From assembly GCA_024743115.1 (NCBI GenBank), contig JANSXC010000016.1:62001-126000 (forward strand): a DNA stretch of 64,000 bases, in the 5' to 3' direction. Each line of letters opens with the position of its first letter. Position 1 is the stretch's first letter. The translations under genes and the position numbers were made by a program. The notes beneath the pieces were generated by a model. It did no database searches. It saw only the letters and a list, made by a program, of their open reading frames with translations, and was not told the DNA's origin. Below are positions 16,448-24,268 of this stretch, in pieces. The stretch comes from a bacterium (GTDB lineage: Bacteria > Planctomycetota > UBA1135 > UBA2386).

Positions 16448-17146
16448 ATGTCGAGCCCAGCGACCGTGAGATCCCCCAGTGCCGAGACCAGTGCCGATAT
16501 CCGTGCCAAACTGCATCACGAAGACCCCTATGCCGGCTTCGACGCCACCGCGATCGCACCGGACCTGCAGGGTTGGAACGGCAACAGCCCGTTCTTCGGG
16601 GAACTGATCAACAAGCTCAGACCCCAACTCGTCCTCGAGGTCGGCTCGTGGAAGGGCCAGTCCGCAGCGACGATGGGGCGGGCACTGCAGCAGCTCGGTG
16701 GCGAGCGCACGCTCGTGTGCGTCGACACCTGGCTCGGCGCCCTCGAGTTCCGTACGGATCACGAAGATCCCGAGCGATACCGCGGGCTCGCAATCCGGCA
16801 CGGCTATCCCCAGGTCTACTATCAGTTCCTCGCGAACATGGTGCACGCCGGGCTGCAGAACACGGTCGTGCCGTTCCCTCAGACGTCGCTGATCGCGGCG
16901 CGCTGGTTCCTCGTCAACGGCATCGGCGCGGACCTGATCTACATCGACGGCAGTCACGAGGAGAACGACGTCTACGCCGACCTCGTCTACTACTGGCAGA
17001 TCGCGAAGCCGGGTGCCGTGGTGTTCGGGGACGACTTCGTGGCCTGGGAGGGCGTGCGCAAAGCCGTGACGACGTTTGCCCAGGAACAGGGCCTCGAAGT
17101 GGGGGTCCGCGACAACAACTTCTGGATCCTGCAGAAGCCGGCCTGA
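16448..17146 (+). CDS. Class I SAM-dependent methyltransferase (Methyltransf_24-like)
   Basis: A 232-residue methyltransferase. The SAM-binding motif is VLEVGSWKGQSAATMGRAL, followed by the acidic loop LVCVDTWLG and the LIYIDGSHEENDVYADLVYYW motif typical of the Methyltransf_24/CmcI-like group found in glycan and natural-product loci. It has no membrane segment. It is divergent from the FkbM gene with a short shared upstream region, so the two may be regulated together. The substrate is unknown. Confidence 0.82.
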   Translation: MSSPATVRSPSAETSADIRAKLHHEDPYAGFDATAIAPDLQGWNGNSPFFGELINKLRPQLVLEVGSWKGQSAATMGRALQQLGGERTLVCVDTWLGALEFRTDHEDPERYRGLAIRHGYPQVYYQFLANMVHAGLQNTVVPFPQTSLIAARWFLVNGIGADLIYIDGSHEENDVYADLVYYWQIAKPGAVVFGDDFVAWEGVRKAVTTFAQEQGLEVGVRDNNFWILQKPA

Positions 17147-17362
17147 TCGCAGCGTCGGCCTGGCCGCCGCTGATTCCGGCGAGCACTGCGGCGGTCGCCG
17201 CCGCCGCCTGATCGAGCGCGCGCACCGGCGCCTCGTCGGCGAGGTCCGCGAGCACGGTGCGTGCTGTAAGCAGCGCGACGTCGTTCGTGACGGCCAGGAA
17301 GTCGAGGTCGTACGCGAGGTCGTCGCCGCACGACGCCGGAGCGTAGCGGGCGTTCCGCGGGA

Positions 17363-17971
17363 TCAGCGGCGCGGTTCGGGCAGGTGGCAGCCGATGACGC
17401 GCGTCCGGCGTTCGGCAACCGCGTGGTTCTCGCACACGGCAGCCACGGCATCTCGCAGGTCGTGCGTCGCGGCCTCGCGTGCCCGCATCCCGAGTTCGCG
17501 CCAGCGATCGTCGATGCGGCCGCGGTAGAACACGCGATCGTCGCGCACGACCACGGCCTCAGGTGTCATCCTCGCACCGAGCGCACGTATCAGCTCGTGC
17601 CGCGGATCGAGGAGGACCGGTCGCGGCAGTGCGTGCTCCTCGGCGTGCCGTCTGGCCGCAGGCACCGTGAAATCGGGATCCGCCTGGACCACCCAGGTCT
17701 CGACCGCCTGGCCCCACGTCGCGGCGAGACTCGCCATCGTCGGTGCGTAGGCGTTGGCGATGGGGCACTCGTGGCTCGTCACGAAGAACACCTGCACGCG
17801 ACTAGTCCGCGATCGCAGAGGGTGATGTGTTCGACCTGCGAGGTCGAGGCAGGCCAGCGAACGCGCGGACGCCGGGATCGCCCAGCCCGAGTTCGGGCCC
17901 GCGTTCCCCGAGCACCCGGCGGCAACTGCAGCCGCGAGCAGCAATGCGGGGACGGTCCGTGGCGGGCGCAT
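17363..17971 (-). CDS. Redoxin-family lipoprotein
   Basis: A 202-residue thioredoxin-fold protein with a lipoprotein signal (hydrophobic stretch ending in the lipobox VAAGC, lipidated Cys20). The redox motif is SHECPIANAYAP with Cys69; the second CXXC cysteine is absent. Another cysteine (about Cys195, in VIGCHLP) near the C-terminus could be the resolving residue. I recall similar CP-type redoxins, often near cytochromes, in Planctomycetes. It lies 43 bases downstream of the S41 protease on the same strand and would act on the outside of a membrane. The electron partner is unknown. Confidence 0.72.
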   Translation of the reverse strand: MRPPRTVPALLLAAAVAAGCSGNAGPNSGWAIPASARSLACLDLAGRTHHPLRSRTSRVQVFFVTSHECPIANAYAPTMASLAATWGQAVETWVVQADPDFTVPAARRHAEEHALPRPVLLDPRHELIRALGARMTPEAVVVRDDRVFYRGRIDDRWRELGMRAREAATHDLRDAVAAVCENHAVAERRTRVIGCHLPEPRR

Positions 17972-18014
17972 CGGAGAGTGAACTGGCGGCCGGCAGGCGG
18001 CCGCCGGCAGGCCG

Positions 18015-20369
18015 CTACTTCTTCGCGGCCTTTTCCTTGTCGCCGAAGTCGATCTTCAGCACGTTGCGGTAGGCGTCGATCGCGCGAATGTCGACGCCGA
18101 CCTTGTCGAGCAGCGAGCGGACCGCCTCCTGCAGCTGGGCGTCCTCCTGCGGATCGCCGAGTGCGCGGTTGCCCGGGTAGACCGCGCCGCGCAGGTCGCT
18201 GACCTGATCGCGGACCTCGTAGCGGATCCAGCGCCGGACGTCGTCCTTCGACAGCTTGGTGTCGAGGCTGTCGTAGAACGCGTCGAAGTCCGGGTACTTC
18301 TGTGGATCGCCGTCGTCACCCTCGGCGAGCTTGCGGAACAACGCCTCGTTCTTGCCGAGGTGATCCTTGACGTACTTGCGGAACGCGCCCTCCTTGAGCA
18401 GGGCGAAGACCGCCGAGTTCTTCCAGGCATCGGCCGGGTTCTTCTCGAGCAGGTCGAGCTTCTTGTCCGGGATCACGCCCCAGTTGGGGTCGATGACGCG
18501 GCCTTCCTTGTCGAACTGACGATGCGGCGTGCGGCCGCTGGGCAGGTAGTAGAGCGCGACCGTGATCTTGATCCGCGCGCCAGCGTCGAACTTGCCGTTG
18601 CCGTTGCGGTCATCGAACGGCTCGCCGTCCTGCCACGCGCCGTCGCGATTCAGGTCGGAGAAGCGTTCGCCCTGGTCGGTCTCGAGCGGGATGATGTTCT
18701 GCACCGAGCCTTTGCCGAACGTGCGCTCGCCGACGATCACCGCACGGCCGTGATCCTGCAGCGCACCGGCGGTGATCTCGCTCGCGGACGCCGAGAAGTT
18801 GTTCGTCAGCACCGCGAGTGGCAGATCGGTCACGAACCGCCGTGGACGGGTGACGTACTCGCGACGCTTCTCCGACGGGCCCTCGGTCGCGAGCACGAGC
18901 GTCTCCGCGGGCAGAAACTTCTCGACCACGTCGACCGCCTTCGTGAGATAGCCGCCGGTGTTGTTGCGCACGTCGAGGACCAGGCCCTTGGCGCCACGAT
19001 CCATCAGATCGTCGAGGGCGACCTGGATCTCGCGACTGATGTTGGCGCTGAACGTGATGAGCTCGATGTAACCGATGTCGCCGGGCAGCATCGCCCAGTT
19101 GACCGACGGCACGGAGATCTGCCCGCGCTGGATCGAGAACATCTGCGGTTCCTGGAAGCCCAGGCGGTAGACCTTGAGCACCACGTCGGTGCCGGGCCGG
19201 CCCTTGAGCCGGCGAATGATCTCGTCGCTGGTGTGACCAGAGGTCTCCCAGCCGTCGACCTCGAGAATCTTGTCGCCGCTGCGCAGGCCCGCGCGATAGG
19301 CCGGTCCCGAGTAGATCGGGCGAACGATCGAGAAGTCGTCGTCCTGGTCGAAGTTCACGAACGCGCCGATGCCGCCGTACTCGCGATCGAGGTCGAAGAA
19401 GAACTTCTTGTACTCGTCGCCGGTGAAGAACGTGCTGTGGCGATCCAGGCCCTGAAGCATGCCCTTGGCGGCGAACTCCAGCAGTTCCTGATCAGAGAGG
19501 TCGCCACCGCGCACGTGCGTGAAGCGGATGCGGCTGCGCAACTCGTCGAGCAGACGGTAGTCGGTGTCGCCACCGCCGTCGGGCTGGCCGTGCAGCTTCT
19601 CGGCGAGGCGTGCGAGGTCGCGATCGAACTCGCGGCGCATCTCGGCCCGCTGCAGGAACAGCCGAGCCTGGCGACCGTAGGTCGTCGGTTCGTCCTTGAT
19701 CTCCCGCAGCACGGACCAGGCCTTGCCGCTCTCGACGTTCATCTGCGCGAGCGCGAGGGCGCCACGCACGACGAGATCGCGGTCGCTGCTCCGCAGGAAC
19801 TGCTCGAGGGTGGTCTTCGCGACCGCCCGCTGGCCGTTGCTGCCGATGCCCCAGAGCGCCAGCGACGCCTCGATCCGCACGAGCGGCGGCACGAGTTCGT
19901 CCTTGCAGTTCTTCTCGACCAGTTCGCGGACGTCCGGGAGCACGCGCGTGTTGAAAGCCGCCCGATCGCCGCAGAGCGCGATCGCCATCGCCCGGATGCC
20001 TTCGTCCTCCGAACCGGACAGCGGCTCGAGCAGGGCGAGCAGGTCCCGACCGTAGGTTGCGTCTTCCTTGAGCCCCTTGAGGGCGACCGCTGCCGCGAGG
20101 CGAGCCTTCTCGCCCGTGCCCTCGACGGCCGTGACCAGCGCATTGCGGAACGCGTCGTCGCTCTCGGGAGCCTCGTCGAGGAGCTGGTTACCGACCTCGA
20201 ACAGTTGCTCGACGGGGGCGCCGTCCGCGGCGCCGAGTTGGGTGCGTAGAACCCGTTCGAGGTCCTGCGCGCTGGCTGGCCGAGCAGTGAGCAGGGCACC
20301 GGCGAGCAGGAGGCCGAGCGCGGGGGCCGGCCGGGTGAGAAGCGATCGGGTAGTCAAGGCTGCGGACAT
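18015..20369 (-). CDS. Secreted S41-family C-terminal processing protease with HEAT-like and PDZ domains
   Basis: A 784-residue exported protease. Order: signal peptide (cleavage near PASAQ), an alpha-helical HEAT-like region to about residue 250, a PDZ domain around IYSGPAYRAGLRSGDKILEV, then the S41 core. The catalytic serine is in NNFSASASEITAGALQD and the lysine in GERTFGKGSVQ. Inside the core, after this lysine, an acidic insertion (DLNRDGAWQDGE then DRNGNGKFDAG) looks like two EF-hand/dockerin-type calcium loops. S41 proteases trim or degrade periplasmic proteins from the C-terminus. The start at 20369 drops 29 residues upstream of the signal peptide. Confidence 0.9.
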   Translation of the reverse strand: MSAALTTRSLLTRPAPALGLLLAGALLTARPASAQDLERVLRTQLGAADGAPVEQLFEVGNQLLDEAPESDDAFRNALVTAVEGTGEKARLAAAVALKGLKEDATYGRDLLALLEPLSGSEDEGIRAMAIALCGDRAAFNTRVLPDVRELVEKNCKDELVPPLVRIEASLALWGIGSNGQRAVAKTTLEQFLRSSDRDLVVRGALALAQMNVESGKAWSVLREIKDEPTTYGRQARLFLQRAEMRREFDRDLARLAEKLHGQPDGGGDTDYRLLDELRSRIRFTHVRGGDLSDQELLEFAAKGMLQGLDRHSTFFTGDEYKKFFFDLDREYGGIGAFVNFDQDDDFSIVRPIYSGPAYRAGLRSGDKILEVDGWETSGHTSDEIIRRLKGRPGTDVVLKVYRLGFQEPQMFSIQRGQISVPSVNWAMLPGDIGYIELITFSANISREIQVALDDLMDRGAKGLVLDVRNNTGGYLTKAVDVVEKFLPAETLVLATEGPSEKRREYVTRPRRFVTDLPLAVLTNNFSASASEITAGALQDHGRAVIVGERTFGKGSVQNIIPLETDQGERFSDLNRDGAWQDGEPFDDRNGNGKFDAGARIKITVALYYLPSGRTPHRQFDKEGRVIDPNWGVIPDKKLDLLEKNPADAWKNSAVFALLKEGAFRKYVKDHLGKNEALFRKLAEGDDGDPQKYPDFDAFYDSLDTKLSKDDVRRWIRYEVRDQVSDLRGAVYPGNRALGDPQEDAQLQEAVRSLLDKVGVDIRAIDAYRNVLKIDFGDKEKAAKK

Positions 20370-20543
20370 CGAGTCTCCGTGGAGTAGGCGGGACGACATG
20401 GCCCCGCATGGGATCCCATCGGCGCCGGGGCGGTGCCGAAGGGACCATGACATCACCTATACGTTGCCATCGGGAAGTTGCCGAACACGTTTTGTGGCGC
20501 GGGGATGCTTGGGCCTGGGGGCCGTCCCGATACGCTCGGAAGC

Positions 20544-21104
20544 GTGAGCGACTCCCGATCTCGCGGGGATTCCGCGCCGGACCCCGCCGAATCCCGCGCG
20601 GAACGTCCGCATTCCGCCGGACTGACCCACCTGGACGCGGCCGGCCAGGCCCGGATGGTCGACGTCTCGACCAAGGCCGCGACCCATCGCGTCGCCCGCG
20701 CGGAGGCGATCTTCCGATTGGATCCCGACATCCGGGAACTCCTCCTGACCGGCAAACTGAAGAAGGGCGAGGCGCTCGCCGTCGCGCGGATCGCCGGCAT
20801 CCAGGCGGCCAAACTGACCGATCGCCTGATCCCGCTCTGCCACTCGCTGGCGCTCGATCATGTCCGCATCGATTTCGAGCCGCACGGGGAGGACATGGTC
20901 CGGATCACGGCGGAGGCGGCGACCACGGGTCCGACCGGGGTCGAAATGGAGGCCATGACGGCAGCTTCGGTAGCAGGTCTCACGCTCTACGACATGGTCA
21001 AGGGGCGATGCCGTGGCGCTCGAATAGAACGCGTGCGATTGATCCACAAGTCGGGCGGCAAATCCGGGACCTGGGATGCGGCGGGCCCGGAGGGGGCCGC
21101 GTGA
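20544..21104 (+). CDS. moaC: Cyclic pyranopterin monophosphate synthase
   Basis: A 186-residue MoaC, the enzyme that with MoaA converts GTP to cyclic pyranopterin monophosphate in molybdenum cofactor synthesis. Conserved segments include LTHLDAAGQARMVDVS near the N-terminus, LIPLCHSLALDHV, GPTGVEMEAMTAASVAGL and IHKSGGKSG at the end. The GTG at 20544 leaves a 26-residue charged extension before the domain; a longer frame from 20478 has no family support. It is divergent from the S41 protease. The stop overlaps the asd start (GTGA). Confidence 0.93.
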   Translation: MSDSRSRGDSAPDPAESRAERPHSAGLTHLDAAGQARMVDVSTKAATHRVARAEAIFRLDPDIRELLLTGKLKKGEALAVARIAGIQAAKLTDRLIPLCHSLALDHVRIDFEPHGEDMVRITAEAATTGPTGVEMEAMTAASVAGLTLYDMVKGRCRGARIERVRLIHKSGGKSGTWDAAGPEGAA

Positions 21105-22093
21105 GCTGCCACGGGGCCATCGTTGGCGCGACTGGTGCCGTTGGCCACGACCTGTTGGAGGTCCTGGCGGCGCGCGGCTTCCCGCTCCGCAGCCTGCGGC
21201 TCCTGGCCAGTCCGCGCTCGGCTGGCCAACGGTTGACGTTTCGCGGCGAGGAACTCGAAGTCGAAGCACTCGGGCCGGACTCGTTCCGCGGCATCGATGT
21301 CGCGTGGTTCTCCGCGGGCGGTGACATCTCCCGAGAGTATGCGCCGCTGGCCGTGGCAGCCGGCTGTGCCGTCGTGGACAACAGTTCGGCGTTCCGACTC
21401 GACGATTCGGTGCCGCTCGTGGTTCCGGAAGTGAACCCCGAGGCGGCCAAGGGCCACGCCGGTATCCTCGCGAATCCGAACTGCTCGACCATCCTCCTCG
21501 TGCTGCCACTCGCGCCACTGCATCGCGCGGCTGGCCTGCGGGCCGTCATCGTCGCGACCTACCAGGCGGCGTCCGGGGCGGGTCAGCGTGCGATCGAGGA
21601 GTTGCGATCGGGCAGCCGGGCCACGCTTGCGGGCGAGGATGCGGTGGCGGACGTGTTCCCACACCCGCTGGCGTTCAACCTGATTCCGCACGTCGACGTG
21701 TTCCGACCGGACGGCTACACGAAGGAAGAGGACAAGATGCTGTTCGAAACGCGCAAGATCCTCGGCCTGCCCGAGCTGCCGGTCGAGGCGACCTGCGTAC
21801 GGGTGCCGGTCGAGCGCTGCCACAGCGAAGCGGTGACCGTACAACTGCAGCGCCCGCTCACGGTGGACGCCGCGCGCGCGCTTCTGAGCGAAGCTCCGGG
21901 TCTCGAACTCGTCGATGCCCCGGCCGCGAGCCGTTACCCGATGCCGCTGCCGATGGCTGGCCGAGACGCGGTCGCGGTGGGGCGGGTGCGCCAGAGCCGG
22001 GTCCTGGAGCCCGGACTGACGTTCTGGCTCAGCGGTGACCAGCTGCGCAAGGGGGCCGCGCTCAACGCCGTGCAGATATCCGAGCTCCTCTGA
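21101..22093 (+). CDS. asd: Aspartate-semialdehyde dehydrogenase
   Basis: A 330-residue NADPH-dependent enzyme that converts aspartyl phosphate to aspartate semialdehyde for lysine/diaminopimelate, methionine and threonine synthesis. Marks: the dinucleotide-binding GATGAVGHDLL, the catalytic cysteine in NPNCSTI, the YQAASGAGQRAIEEL substrate segment, and the C-terminal histidine in VERCHSEAV. The GTG start at 21101 overlaps the moaC stop by 4 bases. The pairing with moaC looks like simple operon packing rather than a shared pathway. Confidence 0.94.
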   Translation: MSCHGAIVGATGAVGHDLLEVLAARGFPLRSLRLLASPRSAGQRLTFRGEELEVEALGPDSFRGIDVAWFSAGGDISREYAPLAVAAGCAVVDNSSAFRLDDSVPLVVPEVNPEAAKGHAGILANPNCSTILLVLPLAPLHRAAGLRAVIVATYQAASGAGQRAIEELRSGSRATLAGEDAVADVFPHPLAFNLIPHVDVFRPDGYTKEEDKMLFETRKILGLPELPVEATCVRVPVERCHSEAVTVQLQRPLTVDAARALLSEAPGLELVDAPAASRYPMPLPMAGRDAVAVGRVRQSRVLEPGLTFWLSGDQLRKGAALNAVQISELL

Positions 22094-22214
22094 CCGCCGG
22101 TCGTGGGCCGGGGCTGCGGGACGGCGTATCCGTAACCCGGTATTTCTGGACATGGGCTGGTGCAGTCCCTTCACTTGCGCGCCTTCGCAAGTCCTCGTCG
22201 TTACGAGCGATCGC

Positions 22215-22907
22215 ATGCCCAAGAAGCGCGTGACCAAGAAGTCCTCCTCCTCGGCCCGTAAGCCAGCCGCCCGCAAGGCGGCCAAGAAGTCCCCCAAGAA
22301 GGCCACTGCCGGCAGCCGGGCGACCCGTAAGTCGCCGCCCAAGAAGGCTGCTCCGAAGAAGGCTGCCCCCAAGAAGGCTGCCCCCAAGAAGAAGGCACCA
22401 GCCCGGCGGCGCTCTGCCAGCAAGCAGGGTTCCGCGTCCTCCGAGCAGCTCGACAACCTCGAGCGGCTGATTCAGCTGATGGTCGACAAGGACGTGGTCG
22501 AGGTCGAAATCAGGGAGGAGAGCGCGCGATGGCGCGTGCGTCGGGCCGAGGCCCAGGCCGTGACCTACGCGGCTGCGGCGCCGATGCCGATGCCCGTGGC
22601 GCCGGCGGCGGCCGCGGCGCCGGGCGCTGCGCCGGCGGCCGTTGGCGCAGTCGAAGCCACACCCGAGCCGCAGGGCGAGGTGTTCGAGTCGCCGATGGTC
22701 GGCACGTTCTATCGCGCGCCGTCACCCGATGCCGAAGTGTTCTGCAAGGCCGGCGACCGCGTCGATGGCGACAAGACGATCTGCATCATCGAGGCCATGA
22801 AGGTCATGAACGAGATCAAGGCCGAGCGCGAGATGGAGATCGTCGAGATCCTGGCGAAGGACGGCGAGTCGGTCGAGTTCGGCCAGCCCCTGTTCAGGAT
22901 CCGGTAA
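22215..22907 (+). CDS. accB: Biotin carboxyl carrier protein of acetyl-CoA carboxylase with histone-like N-terminal extension
   Basis: A 230-residue AccB. The C-terminal biotinyl domain carries the biotin lysine in CIIEAMKVMNEI. A typical Ala/Pro linker (about residues 115-150) precedes it, and a conserved helix (LERLIQLMVDKDVVEVEI) precedes that. The unusual part is residues 1-72, a run of Lys, Ala, Ser and Pro with repeated KKAAP units that looks like a histone H1 tail; ordinary AccB lacks this. The ATG at 22215 is the only good start near the basic region. accC follows after 8 bases, the normal accBC pairing for fatty acid synthesis. Confidence 0.93.
   Translation: MPKKRVTKKSSSSARKPAARKAAKKSPKKATAGSRATRKSPPKKAAPKKAAPKKAAPKKKAPARRRSASKQGSASSEQLDNLERLIQLMVDKDVVEVEIREESARWRVRRAEAQAVTYAAAAPMPMPVAPAAAAAPGAAPAAVGAVEATPEPQGEVFESPMVGTFYRAPSPDAEVFCKAGDRVDGDKTICIIEAMKVMNEIKAEREMEIVEILAKDGESVEFGQPLFRIR
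22341..22385. repeat. Three 15-bp tandem repeats in the accB lysine-rich region
   Basis: Three consecutive 15-base units (AAGAAGGCTGCTCCG and two copies of AAGAAGGCTGCCCCC) encode KKAAP repeats. Unit length and the Lys/Ala product echo the KSAEA repeats of the FkbM gene at 15321-15380. Confidence 0.9.
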
Positions 22908-22915
22908 GGCCGCCG

Positions 22916-24262
22916 ATGTTCCACCGCATTCTGATCGCCAACCGCGGCGAGATCGCGCTGCGGATCCAGCGCGCCTGCAAGGATCTCGGGATCGAGACCG
23001 TCGCGGTCTACAGCGAGGCCGACCGGGATTCACTCCACCTGCGCTACGCCGACCACACGGTCTGCATCGGGCGTGCCCCGAGTGCCGAGAGCTACCTCAA
23101 CATCCCGTCGATCATCGCCGCGGCGGAGATCACGGACGCGGACGCGATCCACCCGGGCTACGGGTTCCTGTCCGAGAACGAGCACTTCGCCGAGGTCTGC
23201 CAGAGCTGCAATATCAAGTTCATCGGGCCGGCTGCATCTGCGATCAAGGAGTGCGGCGACAAGGTCGCGGCCAAGCGCCTTGCGCTCGCGGCCGACGTCC
23301 CGACCGTTCCCGGCTCGGACGGTCCGATCACGAGCGAGCAGGAAGCCCTCGAGGTCGCGCGCCAGATCGGCTTCCCGGTGCTGATCAAGGCTGCTGCCGG
23401 CGGTGGCGGTCGCGGCATGCGCATCGCCCACAACGAGCCGAGTCTCGTCACTGGCTATCACTCGGCGCGCTCCGAAGCCGAGACCGCGTTCAAGGACTCG
23501 ACCGTCTATCTCGAGAAGTTCGTCGAGAAGCCCCGGCACGTCGAGATCCAGATCATGGCCGACCAGCACGGCAACGTCGTGCACCTCGGCGAACGTGACT
23601 GCTCGTTGCAGCGCCGCCATCAGAAGCTGCTCGAAGAGAGCCCCTGCCCAGTGCTCGATCCCGAGACCCGACAGGCGATGGGTGAGGCGGCCGTGCGCCT
23701 CGCGAAGACCGCGAACTACTTCTCGGCCGGCACCGTCGAGTTCCTCCTCGACCAGGACAAGAACTTCTACTTCATCGAGATCAACTCGCGCATCCAGGTC
23801 GAGCACCCGGTCACCGAGATGGTCACGAACACCGATCTGATCCGCGAGATGATCCTCGTCGCTGCCGGCCACCGGCTGTCGATGAGCCAGGAGGACATCA
23901 GCCTCAGCGGCCACGCGATCGAGTTCCGGATCAATGCGGAGGACCCGGACCGCAACTTCCAGCCGAGCCCGGGGCTGATCGAGAAGTTCGTCGCGCCCGC
24001 GGGCCCCGGCGTGCGCTGGGACAGCCACATCTACCAGGGCTACCGCGTCCCGCCGCACTACGACTCGATGGTCGGCAAGCTCATCGTGCATCGCCCCACG
24101 CGCAAGGAGGCGATCGCGGTCGCGATGCGGGCGTTGCAGGAACTGACGACCGAGGGCATCACGACGACGGCGGGACTGTTCCAACAGATCCTGCAGCATT
24201 CGGACTTCGCGGCGGGAGAGGTCGACACCGGCTTCATCGACCGTTACTTCTCGCCACGGTGA
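22916..24262 (+). CDS. accC: Acetyl-CoA carboxylase, biotin carboxylase subunit
   Basis: A 448-residue ATP-grasp biotin carboxylase. It opens with ILIANRGEIALRI, has the HPGYGFLSEN motif, the glycine-rich ATP loop KAAAGGGGRGMR, the HVEIQIMAD and ERDCSLQRRHQK motifs and the catalytic EINSRIQVEHPVTE. It carboxylates biotin on AccB with bicarbonate and ATP, the first half of malonyl-CoA formation. Length matches the family exactly and the start lies 8 bases after accB. The carboxyltransferase genes accA and accD are not in the window. Confidence 0.96.
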   Translation: MFHRILIANRGEIALRIQRACKDLGIETVAVYSEADRDSLHLRYADHTVCIGRAPSAESYLNIPSIIAAAEITDADAIHPGYGFLSENEHFAEVCQSCNIKFIGPAASAIKECGDKVAAKRLALAADVPTVPGSDGPITSEQEALEVARQIGFPVLIKAAAGGGGRGMRIAHNEPSLVTGYHSARSEAETAFKDSTVYLEKFVEKPRHVEIQIMADQHGNVVHLGERDCSLQRRHQKLLEESPCPVLDPETRQAMGEAAVRLAKTANYFSAGTVEFLLDQDKNFYFIEINSRIQVEHPVTEMVTNTDLIREMILVAAGHRLSMSQEDISLSGHAIEFRINAEDPDRNFQPSPGLIEKFVAPAGPGVRWDSHIYQGYRVPPHYDSMVGKLIVHRPTRKEAIAVAMRALQELTTEGITTTAGLFQQILQHSDFAAGEVDTGFIDRYFSPR

Positions 24263-24268
24263 CGCAGC

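Noticed and set aside
22173..22192. Hairpin ACTTGCG/CGCAAGT upstream of accB
   Set aside because: A 7-bp stem with 6-base loop but no T-tract, and no known accB regulatory motif; such hairpins occur by chance in high-GC DNA.
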